Of a stretch of 64,000 bases of DNA, positions 29,506 to 39,682 are shown piece by piece; position 1 is the first letter of the stretch, and every line of letters starts with the position of its first letter. Location of the stretch: NCBI RefSeq assembly GCF_001922585.1, contig NZ_MRBS01000005.1, positions 188,182-252,181 of the forward strand, written 5' to 3'. The notes under the pieces were generated by a model that made no database searches, was not told the DNA's origin, and saw only the letters and a program-made list of their open reading frames with translations. The translations under genes were made by a program, and so were the position numbers. The DNA is from Pantoea sp. 1.19 (GTDB taxonomy: Bacteria > Pseudomonadota > Gammaproteobacteria > Enterobacterales > Enterobacteriaceae).

Positions 29506-29868
29506 TCGAACCGCGGCGGTAAAAATCGCTCAGAAAACAGCATCAAATTTGACGTGGCCGACGAATTGGCTTACAAGGTTTAGCGATTTTAGTACGGTGA
29601 CGTCATGTTTGGGGAGGTGGCTCAATGTCCCTGGTGAGCCAGTATCACCCCGGCAGGCGCTCCCTGACCCGCATAACGATCGGAACTGACCGATCTTAAT
29701 CGGCACTACCGCGTTGGATTCCGGTTGCCAAACGACCTTGAGTGTTGAGATAATTTTTTCTATCTGACTCTCGCACTATCGCTCATGAGGTTTCAGTTCA
29801 TGTCCTGTCCGCGCTGAAGTAAAGCGAACAGGGAATCATCAACGAATTGTCTTAGTAATACCGAAAAA
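29506..29868 (+). promoter_or_regulatory. hofQ-aroK intergenic region and aroK leader
   Basis: This 363-bp region carries the aroK-aroB promoters. It contains a stem GGCTCA/TGAGCC around 29618-29640 and a 24-codon ORF with a strong ribosome-binding site (see 29625-29699). E. coli aroK likewise has a long, promoter-bearing upstream region. Exact -10/-35 boxes are not assigned. Confidence 0.55.
29625..29699 (+). CDS. Candidate 24-aa leader peptide upstream of aroK
   Basis: ATG 29625 to TAA 29697-29699 encodes a 24-residue basic peptide starting MSLVSQYHPGRRSL. The purine-rich GGGGAGGTGG (29611-29620) gives an unusually strong ribosome-binding site four to eight bases before the ATG. It is not enriched in aromatic residues, so classical aromatic attenuation is not suggested. 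It may be a chance ORF; translation is inferred only from the ribosome-binding site. Confidence 0.35.
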   Translation: MSLVSQYHPGRRSLTRITIGTDRS

Positions 29869-30390
29869 ATGGCAGAGAAACGCAATATCTTTCTGGTTGG
29901 ACCCATGGGTGCCGGCAAAAGCACTATTGGTCGTCAGTTAGCTCAACAACTCAATATGGAGTTTTTCGATTCCGATCAAGAAATTGAGCGACGCACCGGA
30001 GCTGATGTGGGCTGGGTGTTTGATGTCGAAGGCGAGGCTGGCTTTCGCGATCGTGAAGAAAAAATCATCAATGAACTCACCGAAAAGCAGGGCATCGTGC
30101 TGGCGACCGGCGGCGGCTCTGTAAAGTCCCGCGAAACGCGCAACCGTCTCTCCGCCCGAGGTGTCGTGGTGTATCTGGAAACCACCATTGAGAAGCAGCT
30201 GGCCCGTACGCAGCGTGACAAAAAGCGCCCGCTATTGCAGGTGGAAAGTCCGCCGCGTGAGGTGCTGGAAGCGTTGGCTGACGAACGCAATCCGCTCTAC
30301 GAAGAGATTGCTGATGTTACCATCCGCACTGACGATCAGAGCGCCAAAGTGGTGGCAAACCAAATCATTACCCTGCTGGAAAAACGCTGA
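29869..30390 (+). CDS. aroK: Shikimate kinase I AroK
   Basis: Phosphorylates shikimate to shikimate-3-phosphate in the aromatic amino-acid pathway. The product is 173 aa, the E. coli length. The Walker A motif is GPMGAGKST (residues 11-19); the shikimate-binding DSD motif (residues 34-36) and the GGGSV glycine loop are present. It begins the aroK-aroB-damX-dam-rpe-gph-trpS superoperon. Confidence 0.98.
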   Translation: MAEKRNIFLVGPMGAGKSTIGRQLAQQLNMEFFDSDQEIERRTGADVGWVFDVEGEAGFRDREEKIINELTEKQGIVLATGGGSVKSRETRNRLSARGVVVYLETTIEKQLARTQRDKKRPLLQVESPPREVLEALADERNPLYEEIADVTIRTDDQSAKVVANQIITLLEKR

Positions 30391-30433
30391 GCCCAGCGCT
30401 CTCCGGCATAACGCACAGAGGGTCGTCCACGAT

Positions 30434-31522
30434 ATGGAAAGCATTACCGTTTCATTGGGAGATCGCAGTTACCCTATCACCATCGCTGCCGGATTGTTTC
30501 AGGATCCGGCTTCTTTTTGGCCGTTAACAGCGGGCGATAATGTCATGGTGGTAACCAACGAGACGCTGGCTCCGCGCTATCTTGAGGCGCTGCGGGCCAC
30601 CCTCACCGGTGCGGGTATCCGGGTGGATCAGGTGATCTTGCCGGATGGAGAGCAGTTTAAAACGCTGGCGGTGATGGATCAGATCTTTACCGCGCTGCTG
30701 CAAAAACCGCACGGGCGCGATACTACGCTGCTGGCGTTGGGCGGCGGGGTGATCGGGGACATGACCGGTTTTGCGGCGGCCTGCTATCAGCGCGGCGTGC
30801 GTTTTATTCAGGTACCCACCACGCTGTTGTCACAGGTCGACTCCTCCGTGGGGGGAAAAACCGCCGTTAACCATCCGCTCGGCAAAAACATGATCGGGGC
30901 ATTTTACCAGCCGGCCTCGGTGGTGATCGATCTCGATTGCCTGAAAACCCTGCCGCCGCGCGAGCTGGCTTCCGGTCTGGCAGAGGTTATCAAATACGGC
31001 ATTATCCTCGATGATACTTTTTTCAGCTGGCTGGAAGCTAATCTGGATGCGCTGCTGGCGTTAGATACGGTCGCGCTGGCCTGGTGTATTCGCCGCTGCT
31101 GCGAGCTGAAAGCCCAGGTGGTGGCCGCGGATGAGCGGGAAACCGGCCTGCGGGCGCTGCTTAATCTCGGCCATACGTTTGGTCACGCCATTGAAGCCGA
31201 AATGGGTTATGGCAACTGGCTGCACGGCGAAGCCGTTGCCGCCGGGATGGTGATGGCCGCCCGCACCGCTGAGCGACTCGGTCAGTGTAGCCCTGAGCAA
31301 ACCGCCCGTATTATGGCGCTGCTAACGCGCGCGGGTTTACCGGTAAGCGGCCCGGCGGGTATGACGCCTGAGGCGTTTTTGCCACACATGCTGCGTGATA
31401 AAAAGGTGTTGGCCGGCGAGCTGCGGCTGGTGCTGCCGCGCAATATTGGCGATGCGGAAGTGCGCGCTGGCGTGCCGCATGCTATTGTTTTAGCCGCGAT
31501 TGCTGATTGTCTGTCGCAGTGA
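30434..31522 (+). CDS. aroB: 3-dehydroquinate synthase AroB
   Basis: NAD- and metal-dependent enzyme converting DAHP to 3-dehydroquinate. The product is 362 aa, as in E. coli. Recognisable blocks are [40 protein letters not shown] and the zinc-binding histidines in [11 protein letters not shown] and [10 protein letters not shown]. The ATG at 30434 gives [15 protein letters not shown], matching the family; an upstream in-frame ATG at 30161 lies inside aroK. Confidence 0.98.
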   Translation: MESITVSLGDRSYPITIAAGLFQDPASFWPLTAGDNVMVVTNETLAPRYLEALRATLTGAGIRVDQVILPDGEQFKTLAVMDQIFTALLQKPHGRDTTLLALGGGVIGDMTGFAAACYQRGVRFIQVPTTLLSQVDSSVGGKTAVNHPLGKNMIGAFYQPASVVIDLDCLKTLPPRELASGLAEVIKYGIILDDTFFSWLEANLDALLALDTVALAWCIRRCCELKAQVVAADERETGLRALLNLGHTFGHAIEAEMGYGNWLHGEAVAAGMVMAARTAERLGQCSPEQTARIMALLTRAGLPVSGPAGMTPEAFLPHMLRDKKVLAGELRLVLPRNIGDAEVRAGVPHAIVLAAIADCLSQ

Positions 31523-31590
31523 AAACTCTGATAAACGTTCAGGATTGTCCACGATATGAGGGCGGTCATGCCGCAGAGGGGAGGGATTAA

Positions 31591-32574
31591 ATGGATGAAT
31601 TTAAACCGGAAGATGAATTAAAAGCTGACAGCAGCGATCGTCGCCCTGCGCGTGCCCGTCGCCCGGCGAGCACGCCGAAAGTACCGGTATCACGCCAGCA
31701 TCTGATGATGGGTGTGGGCATCCTGGTGCTGTTACTGTTGGTCATTGGCCTGGGCTCGGCGCTGAAAGGTCCGGGTGAGACGACGTCCTCTGCCCCGCAA
31801 ACCGCGGGTAGCAACGCCGGGGAGAAAGCGATTGATCTTTCCGGCTCCTCTTCTATGAGCCAGAGCCGCGGCGAGACGCCGGCCCCTGCGGCGTCCGCTG
31901 AGAATGCCGCGGCGCCGGGTGCGCCGCAGGACATTGCGATGCCGCCGATAGCCTCATCGCCTACCGACGCTCACGCTCAGCCCGTCGTAGAGGATCAGCA
32001 GCGGGTGGATCTGCCCGGCGATCTGAATACCGCGCTGAGCAATTCCCCTGACGCGATGGCCAACGTCACGCCCCCTTCAACCCACGCAGGCCTGCCAACC
32101 GCACCGGCAACCGTCAGCGCCGCCAGCGGTAAAAGTGAGTCTCTGCAGCCGGTGAAGAAGAACGAAACCGCGGCGCATGCCAGCGCGGCACCTAAACAGA
32201 CGGCGGCAAAATCTCCCGGTCGCACGCCGACCCGCGAGGCACCGGTGCGCGACGGTAAAACCGCGAGCAGCAAACCGTCCGGCACCGCGGCGGCAGGCGG
32301 CAGCCGTGCCGGCGTGCCGTCAGGTAATTATACGCTCCAGTTGAGCAGTGCCTCCCGTGCGGATACGCTGAATGCCTGGGCGAAGAAGCAAAATCTGTCC
32401 GGTTACCATGTCTATAAAACCACCCGCAATGGTCAGCCCTGGTATGTGTTGGTGAGTGGGGCGTATGCTACGCCAGCCGAGGCCCGGCGCGCCGCGGCCG
32501 CGCTGCCTGCGGACGTGCGAGCACAGAGCCCGTGGGTGAAGCCGGTCAGTCAGGTGAAGAAAGAGTTGCAGTAG
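31591..32574 (+). CDS. damX: Cell-division SPOR-domain protein DamX
   Basis: Inner-membrane division protein that binds septal peptidoglycan through a C-terminal SPOR domain. The product is 327 aa against about 428 in E. coli. A short cytoplasmic part (residues 1-37) precedes a single transmembrane helix (about 38-57), then a long Ala/Pro/Ser/Thr-rich linker and the SPOR domain (about 245-325, YTLQLSSASRADTLNAWAKK). The missing length is mainly in the cytoplasmic acidic region and the linker. Both termini match DamX, so identity is secure. Confidence 0.95.
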   Translation: MDEFKPEDELKADSSDRRPARARRPASTPKVPVSRQHLMMGVGILVLLLLVIGLGSALKGPGETTSSAPQTAGSNAGEKAIDLSGSSSMSQSRGETPAPAASAENAAAPGAPQDIAMPPIASSPTDAHAQPVVEDQQRVDLPGDLNTALSNSPDAMANVTPPSTHAGLPTAPATVSAASGKSESLQPVKKNETAAHASAAPKQTAAKSPGRTPTREAPVRDGKTASSKPSGTAAAGGSRAGVPSGNYTLQLSSASRADTLNAWAKKQNLSGYHVYKTTRNGQPWYVLVSGAYATPAEARRAAAALPADVRAQSPWVKPVSQVKKELQ

Positions 32575-32606
32575 TTCAGACAGGTAACGGATCACAGCTG
32601 ACGGAT

Positions 32607-32631
32607 AGCGGGTTGTATAACCCGCTTTTTG
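32607..32631 (+). terminator. Terminator or attenuator between damX and dam
   Basis: AGCGGGTT (32607-32614), loop GTAT and AACCCGCT (32619-32626) form a perfect 8-bp stem followed by TTTTTG. It lies 33 bp after damX and 61 bp before dam, so it would partly stop superoperon transcripts before dam. Confidence 0.75.
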
Positions 32632-32691
32632 TTAAAAGCGCACAAAGCCGTCGGCGAAGTCCGGCTATAAAGAGAATAAAAGTTACGTTGC

Positions 32692-33516
32692 ATGAAGAAA
32701 AATCGCGCTTTTTTAAAGTGGGCCGGTGGCAAATACCCCCTGCTGGACGACATCCGTCGCCACTTGCCGGAGGGTGAGGTCCTGATCGAACCCTTCGTTG
32801 GGGCCGGCTCGGTATTCCTGAATACAGATTATGCGCGCTACGTGCTTGCAGACATCAACAGCGATTTAATCAATCTGTATAACATTCTGAAAACCCGGGC
32901 GGATGCGTTTATTCGTGAGGCTGCCGGTTACTTCACCGCTGAGACGAATGATGCCGACGTCTTTTATGCCCACCGTCAGGCGTTTAACCGCAGCCGCGAT
33001 GGCTATCAGCGCGCCCTGCTTTTTTTGTATCTCAATCGTCACTGCTACAACGGGCTCTGTCGTTATAACCTGAGCGGCGAGTTCAACGTCCCCTTTGGTC
33101 GCTATGTTCGCCCCTATTTTCCGGCGGCAGAGTTGTATGCCTTTGCGGAAAAAGCGCAGCAGGCGACCTTTGTCTGTGAAGCCTACGATGTTACGCTGAG
33201 CAATGCCGCGGACGGATCGGTGGTGTATTGCGATCCACCGTATGCGCCGCTGTCGGCTACGGCGAATTTTACCGCCTATCATACCAACAGTTTTTCACTG
33301 CATGAGCAGCAGCACCTGGCGGCGCTGGCGCAAAAACTGTCCGGAGAGCGCCAGATCCCGGTATTGATTTCCAATCACGATACCGCGCTGACGCGGCAAT
33401 GGTACGCCGGAGCAGAACTGCACGTGGTGTCGGCCCGCCGCTCCATCAGCAGTCGCATTCAGGGTCGCAACCGGGTTGATGAGCTGCTGGCGCTCTATGG
33501 CCGCCCGCCGCGTTAA
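32692..33516 (+). CDS. dam: DNA adenine methylase Dam
   Basis: Methylates adenine N6 in GATC, setting strand discrimination for mismatch repair and timing replication initiation. The product is 274 aa (278 in E. coli). The AdoMet-binding FVGAGS (residues 35-40) and catalytic DPPY (181-184) are intact, with the N-terminal [13 protein letters not shown] motif. No strong ribosome-binding site is seen, only GAGAATAAAAG-like sequence. The upstream hairpin implies independent control as well as read-through. Confidence 0.97.
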   Translation: MKKNRAFLKWAGGKYPLLDDIRRHLPEGEVLIEPFVGAGSVFLNTDYARYVLADINSDLINLYNILKTRADAFIREAAGYFTAETNDADVFYAHRQAFNRSRDGYQRALLFLYLNRHCYNGLCRYNLSGEFNVPFGRYVRPYFPAAELYAFAEKAQQATFVCEAYDVTLSNAADGSVVYCDPPYAPLSATANFTAYHTNSFSLHEQQHLAALAQKLSGERQIPVLISNHDTALTRQWYAGAELHVVSARRSISSRIQGRNRVDELLALYGRPPR

Positions 33517-33560
33517 CTTGCATTAATCGCTCGCACTGGCGCGCAAACTGGGAGAAACGG

Positions 33561-34247
33561 ATGAAACAATTTTTGATTGCCCCTTCAATTCTGTCGGCAG
33601 ATTTTGCGCGTCTGGGTGAAGACACCGCCAGAGCGCTGGCAGCGGGCGGGGACGTGGTGCACTTTGATGTGATGGATAATCACTACGTTCCCAATCTGAC
33701 CATGGGGCCGATGGTGCTGAAAGCCCTGCGTGATTTCGGTATTACCGCGCCTGTTGATGTGCACCTGATGGTCAAACCGGTCGATCGCCTGATTCCCGAT
33801 TTTGCGAAAGCCGGTGCCAGCTATATCACCTTCCATCCGGAGGCCTCTGAGCACATTGATCGCACATTGCAGCTGATCAAAGAGCACGGCTGTAAAGCGG
33901 GGCTGGTGCTCAACCCGGCGACGCCCCTGAACGTGCTGGATTACGTCATGGATAAGCTGGACGTGATCCTGCTGATGTCGGTCAACCCCGGCTTTGGCGG
34001 ACAATCCTTTATCCCCGGCACCCTGAATAAGCTTCGCGATGTGCGCAAGCGGATTGATGCCAGCGGCTACGATATCCGTCTGGAAGTGGACGGCGGCGTG
34101 AAAGTAGAGAATATTGCCGAAATCGCCTCGGCCGGTGCCGATATGTTTGTTGCCGGCTCGGCTATCTTTGGTCAGCCGGACTATAAGACGGTGATTGATC
34201 ATATGCGGACCGAGCTGGAGAAGTCACGTCATGGCGCCTTTCACTGA
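33561..34247 (+). CDS. rpe: Ribulose-phosphate 3-epimerase Rpe
   Basis: Interconverts ribulose-5-phosphate and xylulose-5-phosphate in the pentose phosphate pathway. The product is 228 aa (225 in E. coli). The TIM-barrel signatures [43 protein letters not shown] and [10 protein letters not shown] contain the metal-binding histidines and aspartates. Its end overlaps the gph start by 17 bases. Confidence 0.97.
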   Translation: MKQFLIAPSILSADFARLGEDTARALAAGGDVVHFDVMDNHYVPNLTMGPMVLKALRDFGITAPVDVHLMVKPVDRLIPDFAKAGASYITFHPEASEHIDRTLQLIKEHGCKAGLVLNPATPLNVLDYVMDKLDVILLMSVNPGFGGQSFIPGTLNKLRDVRKRIDASGYDIRLEVDGGVKVENIAEIASAGADMFVAGSAIFGQPDYKTVIDHMRTELEKSRHGAFH

Positions 34248-34947
34248 GTTACGTGCGCTGGCGTTTGATCTGGATGGGACGCTGGTCGATAGCGCGCCGG
34301 GACTGGCCGCCGCGGTCGATCTCGCACTGGCTGAGCAGCAACTGCCTCCCGCGGGTATCGCTCGGGTGGCCACCTGGATTGGCAACGGTGCTGACGTGAT
34401 GATCGTCCGCGCGCTGAGCTGGGCCCTGGGGCGGGCACCGACCGCCGCCCAGGCGAATACCGCGCGCGCCAGCTTTGATCGGCATTACGCACAGACGGCC
34501 GCCGGTGGCAGCAGGCTGTTTCCCGGCGTGAAAACCACGCTAACGACGCTGGCCGGGGCGGGCTGGCCGCTGGCGCTGGTCACCAATAAACCCACGCGGT
34601 TTGTCGCGCCGCTGCTGCACGATCTCGGCCTGACCTCGCTGTTTACGCTGGCGATCGGCGGTGATGACGTGCCGGTGAAGAAGCCGCATCCGGCGCCCCT
34701 GTTTCTGGTGCTGGGCAGGTTGGGTCTGCTGCCGCGCGAACTGCTGTTCGTCGGTGACTCCCGTAATGATATTCAGGCGGCGCAGGCGGCGGGATGCCCC
34801 TGCGTTGGCCTGACCTATGGCTACAACTACGACGAACCGATTGCCGACAGTAGCCCCGACGTTATTTTTGATCACTTCAATCAGCTTTTGCCCGTCGTCG
34901 GGCAGTCATTATCAGGACAGAAAAATGAGCAAACCCATCGTATTTAG
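34231..34947 (+). CDS. gph: Phosphoglycolate phosphatase Gph
   Basis: HAD-superfamily phosphatase removing 2-phosphoglycolate formed during repair of oxidised DNA ends. The product is 238 aa (252 in E. coli). Motif I is [12 protein letters not shown] (nucleophile Asp13, Asp15), motif II LVTNKP, motif III near VKKPHP and motif [12 protein letters not shown]. Overlaps with rpe (17 bp) and trpS (23 bp) indicate translational coupling. Confidence 0.95.
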   Translation: MAPFTELRALAFDLDGTLVDSAPGLAAAVDLALAEQQLPPAGIARVATWIGNGADVMIVRALSWALGRAPTAAQANTARASFDRHYAQTAAGGSRLFPGVKTTLTTLAGAGWPLALVTNKPTRFVAPLLHDLGLTSLFTLAIGGDDVPVKKPHPAPLFLVLGRLGLLPRELLFVGDSRNDIQAAQAAGCPCVGLTYGYNYDEPIADSSPDVIFDHFNQLLPVVGQSLSGQKNEQTHRI

Positions 34948-35932
34948 TGGCGCACAGCCTTCAGGTGAACTGACCATTGGCAACTACATGGGGGCGCTGC
35001 GGCAGTGGGTACAGATGCAGGACGATTTCCACTGCATTTACTGTATCGTAGATCTGCACGCGGTCACCGTGCGACAAGATCCGGCGGCGCTGCGCAAGGC
35101 GACCCTGGATACGCTGGCGCTGTACCTGGCGTGCGGTATCGATCCCAACAAAAGCACCATTTTTGTCCAGTCACACGTGCCGGAGCATACCCAGCTGGGC
35201 TGGCTGCTGAACTGCTACACCTATTTTGGCGAGCTGAGCCGGATGACCCAGTTCAAAGACAAATCGGCGCGTTATGAAGAGAACATCAACGCCGGGCTGT
35301 TTGACTACCCGGTGCTGATGGCCGCGGATATTCTGCTGTATCAAACCCAGCAGGTGCCGGTTGGGGAAGATCAGAAGCAGCACCTTGAGCTGAGCCGCGA
35401 CGTGGCGGCGCGCTTTAACGCCCTGTATGGCGATATCTTCACGGTGCCGGAGCCGTTCATTCCTACATCGGGCGCGCGCGTGATGTCGCTGTTGGAGCCG
35501 ACGAAGAAAATGTCTAAGTCGGATGATAACCGCAACAACGTCATCACCCTGCTGGAAGATCCGAAATCGGTAGTGAAGAAAATCAAACGCGCAGTGACCG
35601 ACTCCGATGAGCCGCCGGTGGTGCGCTATGACCTGAAAGAGAAGGCCGGCGTATCCAATCTGCTGGATATTCTCTCCGGCGTGACCGGTAAACCGGTCAG
35701 CGAGCTGGAGAAATCCTTTGAAGGCAAGATGTATGGCCACCTGAAAGGTGAAGTGGCCGATGCGGTATCCGAGATGCTGACCGGGCTGCAGACGAGATTT
35801 ACGCAGTTTCGTAATGACGAGGCCTATCTGGAATCCGTCATGCGCGACGGTGCAGCGAAAGCCCGCGCCCGGGCGCAGGAGACCCTGAAAAAGGTCTACG
35901 ACGCCGTCGGATTCGTTGCCAGCCCGCTGTAA
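34925..35932 (+). CDS. trpS: Tryptophanyl-tRNA synthetase TrpS
   Basis: Class I aminoacyl-tRNA synthetase charging tRNA-Trp. The product is 335 aa (334 in E. coli). The HIGH-type motif is TIGN within [14 protein letters not shown], and the KMSKS loop is intact at about residues 194-199. The start at 34925 lies inside the 3' end of gph and is preceded by AGGACAG. It closes the superoperon; the next gene, codA, has its own leader. Confidence 0.97.
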   Translation: MSKPIVFSGAQPSGELTIGNYMGALRQWVQMQDDFHCIYCIVDLHAVTVRQDPAALRKATLDTLALYLACGIDPNKSTIFVQSHVPEHTQLGWLLNCYTYFGELSRMTQFKDKSARYEENINAGLFDYPVLMAADILLYQTQQVPVGEDQKQHLELSRDVAARFNALYGDIFTVPEPFIPTSGARVMSLLEPTKKMSKSDDNRNNVITLLEDPKSVVKKIKRAVTDSDEPPVVRYDLKEKAGVSNLLDILSGVTGKPVSELEKSFEGKMYGHLKGEVADAVSEMLTGLQTRFTQFRNDEAYLESVMRDGAAKARARAQETLKKVYDAVGFVASPL

Positions 35933-36068
35933 CCCCGCTCACCGCACGTGACGTCGCTGGGCAGACGTCGCGCGCGGTGTATTCCCCCACCGCGGCGTTT
36001 CTCTGCGGCATGGCTCGTTAACCTGTGCTAGCGTGAAGGCAACGACTGCCGTTCTGCTGGAGGTTACG

Positions 36069-37352
36069 ATGCCACACCCGCCCGTTCACTGGATTCATCA
36101 CGCCCGCTTTCCCGGACGGGAAGGCCTATGGCAACTGGCCATCCGCGATGGCCTAATTACGCATATTGGCCCGCAGCCGAAGGGCGCCGCGCAGGCGGAT
36201 AGCCTTGATGCCGAAGGGGGGCTGGTGCTGCCGCCCTTCGTTGAGCCGCATATTCATCTGGATACCACCCAAACTGCCGGTGAGCCGGCATGGAACCAGT
36301 CCGGTACGCTGTTTGAAGGCATTGAGCGCTGGGCCGATCGCAAGGCGCAGCTCAGCCACGAGGATGTGAAAACCCGGGCGATGCAGACCCTGCGCTGGCA
36401 GATTGCCAATGGTATCCAGCATGTGCGAACCCACGTCGATGTCTCCGATCCCACGCTGACGGCGCTGAAGGCGATGCTGGAGGTGAAGGAGGCGGTCGCA
36501 CCGTGGATAGCGCTGCAGATAGTCGCCTTTCCGCAGGAGGGAATTCTCTCTTATCCCGACGGTGCCGCCCTGCTGGAGGAAGCGCTGCGGCTGGGCGCTG
36601 ACGCGGTGGGCGCAATCCCGCACTTTGAGTTTACCCGTGAGTACGGCGTTGAATCCCTGCATATTGCGTTTGCGCTGGCGCAAAAATACCAGCGTCTGGT
36701 AGACGTGCACTGCGATGAGATTGATGATGAGCAGTCGCGCTTCGTTGAAACCGTCGCGGCGCTGGCGCTGCGAGAGGGGATGGGCGCGCGGGTTACCGCC
36801 AGCCATACTACGGCGATGCACAGCTATAACGGTGCTTACACCTCGCGCCTGTTTCGCCTGCTGAAACTCTCCGGCATCAACTTTGTCGCCAATCCGCTGG
36901 TGAACATTCATCTGCAGGGACGTTTTGATGACTATCCCAAACGGCGCGGTATTACCCGCGTGAAGGAGATGCTGGCGGCCGGAATTAACGTCTGCTTTGG
37001 CCATGATGACGTCTTTGACCCTTGGTATCCGCTGGGGACGGCCAATATGTTGCAGGTGCTGCATATGGGGCTGCACGTCTGTCAGCTGATGGGCTATGAA
37101 CAGATCGATAGCGGATTGGATTTGATTAGCCGCAACAGCGCCCGCACCCTGAATCTGACGGACTATGGGGTGGAAGCGGGACGCCCGGCCAGCCTGATCG
37201 TTCTGCCTGCCATCAGCGGATTTGATGCGGTACGCCGCCAGGTGCCGGTGCGCTGGTCGCTGCGGAACGGGCGGGTGATTGCCGCCACGGAGCCGGCGCA
37301 AACGCGTATCTGGCTGGCGCAGGAGGAGCGGGTCGATTTCAGCCGCCCGTAG
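36069..37352 (+). CDS. codA: Cytosine deaminase CodA
   Basis: Metal-dependent amidohydrolase converting cytosine to uracil and ammonia. From ATG 36069 the product is 427 aa, exactly the E. coli length, with GGAGG (36059-36063) five bases upstream. Metal ligands His61 and His63 (VEPHIHLD) match E. coli numbering; [19 protein letters not shown] and [11 protein letters not shown] carry the remaining ligands and catalytic residues. In E. coli codA is paired with the permease codB; here no codB is adjacent. The gene sits between trpS and tsgA, where E. coli has nirBDC-cysG. Confidence 0.95.
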   Translation: MPHPPVHWIHHARFPGREGLWQLAIRDGLITHIGPQPKGAAQADSLDAEGGLVLPPFVEPHIHLDTTQTAGEPAWNQSGTLFEGIERWADRKAQLSHEDVKTRAMQTLRWQIANGIQHVRTHVDVSDPTLTALKAMLEVKEAVAPWIALQIVAFPQEGILSYPDGAALLEEALRLGADAVGAIPHFEFTREYGVESLHIAFALAQKYQRLVDVHCDEIDDEQSRFVETVAALALREGMGARVTASHTTAMHSYNGAYTSRLFRLLKLSGINFVANPLVNIHLQGRFDDYPKRRGITRVKEMLAAGINVCFGHDDVFDPWYPLGTANMLQVLHMGLHVCQLMGYEQIDSGLDLISRNSARTLNLTDYGVEAGRPASLIVLPAISGFDAVRRQVPVRWSLRNGRVIAATEPAQTRIWLAQEERVDFSRP

Positions 37353-37369
37353 CGTTCACTCCGGGCGGC
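37342..37369. terminator. Convergent hairpin between codA and tsgA
   Basis: An 8-bp perfect stem, GCCGCCCG (37342-37349) with CGGGCGGC (37362-37369), spans the codA stop in the 24-bp gap before tsgA. There is no T-run, so terminator activity is uncertain. Confidence 0.35.
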
Positions 37370-37376
37370 GGGCCTG

Positions 37377-38555
37377 TCAGGCCGCTGCGTGGCGGCGATG
37401 TTTGGTGACAAAGCCCAGCAGTACGCACATCACAAAGACCACCGCGTACAGCCCGTTCGCCGTCATGAGCGCCGCGTGAGCGCCGGCTTTTTCAACGATC
37501 GGTCCGGTGACGACGAAAGTCAGCATGGTGCCGATGGTACCGCAGGTCAGGATACAGTTAACCAGCTTCGGAGAGCTTACCCGGGTTTGCAGCGAGCCCA
37601 GGGTGATGATGGTGGTGTAAATCGCGCTGGAGCTGAAGCCGAGCAGCATGATGACCCACTTCAGCTGGCTGGCATCGCGATCGCTTACGAACCAGTACAT
37701 CAGCAGCGTGGCGGCGCCGGTCAGCACCATCAGAATGCGCTGCAAATCAAAGAAGCGCAGCACCAGGCTAAATACCCACATACCGACCATATAGGCCATC
37801 CAGAAGTTGCCAACCAGGCCACCGGCCTGCTGCAGCGTCATCCCGAGGCTGCGGGTGGCGTATTCCGGCACCCAACCAATGAAGCCGAGCTGGCCGAGGA
37901 TATAGCAGAGGGCGGCGATGGAGAGGAACAGCACGCCCGGGCCCCACTTCTCTCGCGGCTGCGCCACGGCGGCCTGCGGCGCGCTTTTGCCCAGCGCCGG
38001 GAAGGTGATAAACAGGGTCAGGATGAAAATCGCCAGATAGATGACGCCGATGCAGACATAGACCCAGTACCAAGGCAAATGGCGCGCCAGCAGCGCTGCG
38101 GCAATGATCGGGAAGACGGTGCCGGCCATGCTGAAGAAGGAGTCGGTAAACAGCAGGTAGGCGCCGCGTTTACGTCCCTCATACAGATGGGTAATTAAAA
38201 AGGTACCGATCGACATGGTGATGCCGCTGACCACGCCAAAGACAAACATACAGAGAGAGAAGACCGCCAGGCTGTGGCTGCCCATCAGTGCAACCAGCGC
38301 GGCCAGCATCAGGACAAAGCCAAAAATCAGCTGACGCTTCAGCGGAATCAGCTCCATCAGCCAGGCGTTCAGGAAGATGGCAATCAGAATGCCGCTGTTG
38401 AGAAAGGTAAAGGTATTGCTCATTTGCGAGACCGGCAGTGAGAACCAGGCGGCAATGTCGCCCATGACCATGCCGGTGACAATGACCAGCGCGCCGGTAA
38501 GCGCATAAGAGAGGAAGCTGACCCAAGTGAGGCCGATGCGGTTGAAGTTGGTCAT
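37377..38555 (-). CDS. tsgA: MFS transporter TsgA
   Basis: A 392-aa major-facilitator protein with about 12 hydrophobic segments, strongly similar to TsgA/YhfC (393 aa in E. coli), beginning [21 protein letters not shown]. The substrate is not established; the Salmonella name refers to a tellurite/selenite-linked locus. It is divergent from ppiA, as in E. coli, although the nir-cysG genes that normally follow are missing. Confidence 0.93.
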   Translation of the reverse strand: MTNFNRIGLTWVSFLSYALTGALVIVTGMVMGDIAAWFSLPVSQMSNTFTFLNSGILIAIFLNAWLMELIPLKRQLIFGFVLMLAALVALMGSHSLAVFSLCMFVFGVVSGITMSIGTFLITHLYEGRKRGAYLLFTDSFFSMAGTVFPIIAAALLARHLPWYWVYVCIGVIYLAIFILTLFITFPALGKSAPQAAVAQPREKWGPGVLFLSIAALCYILGQLGFIGWVPEYATRSLGMTLQQAGGLVGNFWMAYMVGMWVFSLVLRFFDLQRILMVLTGAATLLMYWFVSDRDASQLKWVIMLLGFSSSAIYTTIITLGSLQTRVSSPKLVNCILTCGTIGTMLTFVVTGPIVEKAGAHAALMTANGLYAVVFVMCVLLGFVTKHRRHAAA

Positions 38556-38670
38556 CTTGTACCTGTAGTGAGAAAAACGTGCGTTGCGAGAATGGTGCCC
38601 GAAAATTCTACCGATAATCGTGATTCAGACCTATTTATTGTGAAACACATTTGTCAGGATTCATGCGAAA

Positions 38671-38686
38671 TGTGATAAGTATCACT
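38671..38686. promoter_or_regulatory. Candidate CRP-cAMP site upstream of ppiA
   Basis: TGTGA-TAAGTA-TCACT matches the CRP consensus TGTGA-N6-TCACA at nine of ten core bases. It lies in the 276-bp tsgA-ppiA divergent region, about 145 bp before ppiA. A weaker TGTGA half-site begins at 38639. E. coli ppiA is CRP/CytR controlled, which agrees. Confidence 0.65.
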
Positions 38687-38831
38687 AAAATTGCCCAAGC
38701 CGCGCGATCGGGTCTTCATAATCTGTAACATCGTCGCAAGGTAAAAAAAGGTAAAAGGCTGGCTCTTATATAACAGCCTCTTTACAATTAATGGCTATTT
38801 CGGGCTATTGCCATTCAGAAAGGAACACTTC

Positions 38832-39404
38832 ATGTTGAAACGTACTTTGACCGCGGTCGTGGCCGCTCTGGCTTTCTCCGCCGTTTCACTCCCGGCCAGC
38901 GCGGCGAAAGGCGATCCCCACGTGCTGCTGACCACGTCTGCCGGCAACATCGAGCTGGAGCTGAACAGCCAGAAAGCTCCGGTAAGCGTGAAAAATTTTG
39001 TGGATTACGTGAACAACGGTTTCTATAACAACACCACGTTCCACCGCGTGATCCCCGGATTTATGATTCAGGGCGGCGGCTTCACCACGGATATGCAGCA
39101 AAAGCCCACCGGTGCGCCGATCAAAAACGAGGCCGATAATGGTCTGCTGAATAAGCGCGGCACCATCTCGATGGCGCGTACCGCTGAAAAAGACAGCGCC
39201 ACCAGTCAGTTCTTTATCAACGTGGCGGATAACGCGTTTCTCGACCACGGCCAGCGTGACTTTGGCTACGCTGTGTTTGGTAAAGTGGTAAAAGGCATGG
39301 ACGTGGCGGACAAGATTGCCCAGACTCAGACGCAAAACGTCGGGCCGTTCCAGAATGTGCCGGTGAAACCGATCGTGATTCTCTCTGCGAAAGTCCTGCC
39401 CTGA
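38832..39404 (+). CDS. ppiA: Periplasmic peptidyl-prolyl isomerase A (PpiA)
   Basis: Cyclophilin-type isomerase acting on proline bonds of periplasmic proteins. The product is 190 aa (E. coli 190). A signal peptide of 24 residues ends LPASA, followed by the mature [17 protein letters not shown]. The cyclophilin core [15 protein letters not shown] and the QFFINVADN segment are present. AAGGAA at 38819-38824 supports the start at 38832. Confidence 0.97.
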   Translation: MLKRTLTAVVAALAFSAVSLPASAAKGDPHVLLTTSAGNIELELNSQKAPVSVKNFVDYVNNGFYNNTTFHRVIPGFMIQGGGFTTDMQQKPTGAPIKNEADNGLLNKRGTISMARTAEKDSATSQFFINVADNAFLDHGQRDFGYAVFGKVVKGMDVADKIAQTQTQNVGPFQNVPVKPIVILSAKVLP

Positions 39405-39511
39405 TCCTCCCGCCGCGTCTTATCGGGCGCGGCAGCGTCTCCCCCTCTCCGGCAAAATCGTCATGGCTCATTATACTAAGGGCTACACTCCGAAAATACC
39501 GGGAGGCACCG

Positions 39512-39682
39512 ATGGCCCGAACTCTGACCGACAAACAGAAAGCGACGCTGTGGCAACAGCGTCGCATGCACAGTTTCCAGGCCAGCTGCCGGCTGGATGG
39601 GATCAGTATTGTACCGGTGACGCTGGATGACGCGGCGCTCCCGGCCCGCCTGATGGCGTTAAGGAGGCACTATGAGCGCTAA
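39512..39682 (+). CDS. yhfG: YhfG antitoxin of the Fic toxin
   Basis: A 56-aa protein (55 in E. coli), starting MARTLTDKQKATLWQQRRM and ending LRRHYER. It is the small antitoxin partner of class I Fic proteins: an alpha-helix carrying [S/T]xxxE[G/N] blocks ATP in the Fic active site. Here the motif is S25-C-R-L-D29-G30, with Asp instead of the usual Glu (E. coli YhfG reads SRRLEG). A strong GGGAGG (39501-39506) precedes the ATG. It overlaps fic by 11 bases, as expected for a coupled toxin-antitoxin pair. Confidence 0.92.
   Translation: MARTLTDKQKATLWQQRRMHSFQASCRLDGISIVPVTLDDAALPARLMALRRHYER

Noticed and set aside
36153..37301. Long open frame on the minus strand opposite codA (382 codons)
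   Set aside because: It lies wholly inside the confirmed codA gene, lacks a ribosome-binding site and matches no family; high GC content produces such shadows.
36069..38555. codA and tsgA as a recently acquired island
   Set aside because: GC content and codon usage look like the surroundings, and there are no integrase, tRNA or direct repeats at the edges.
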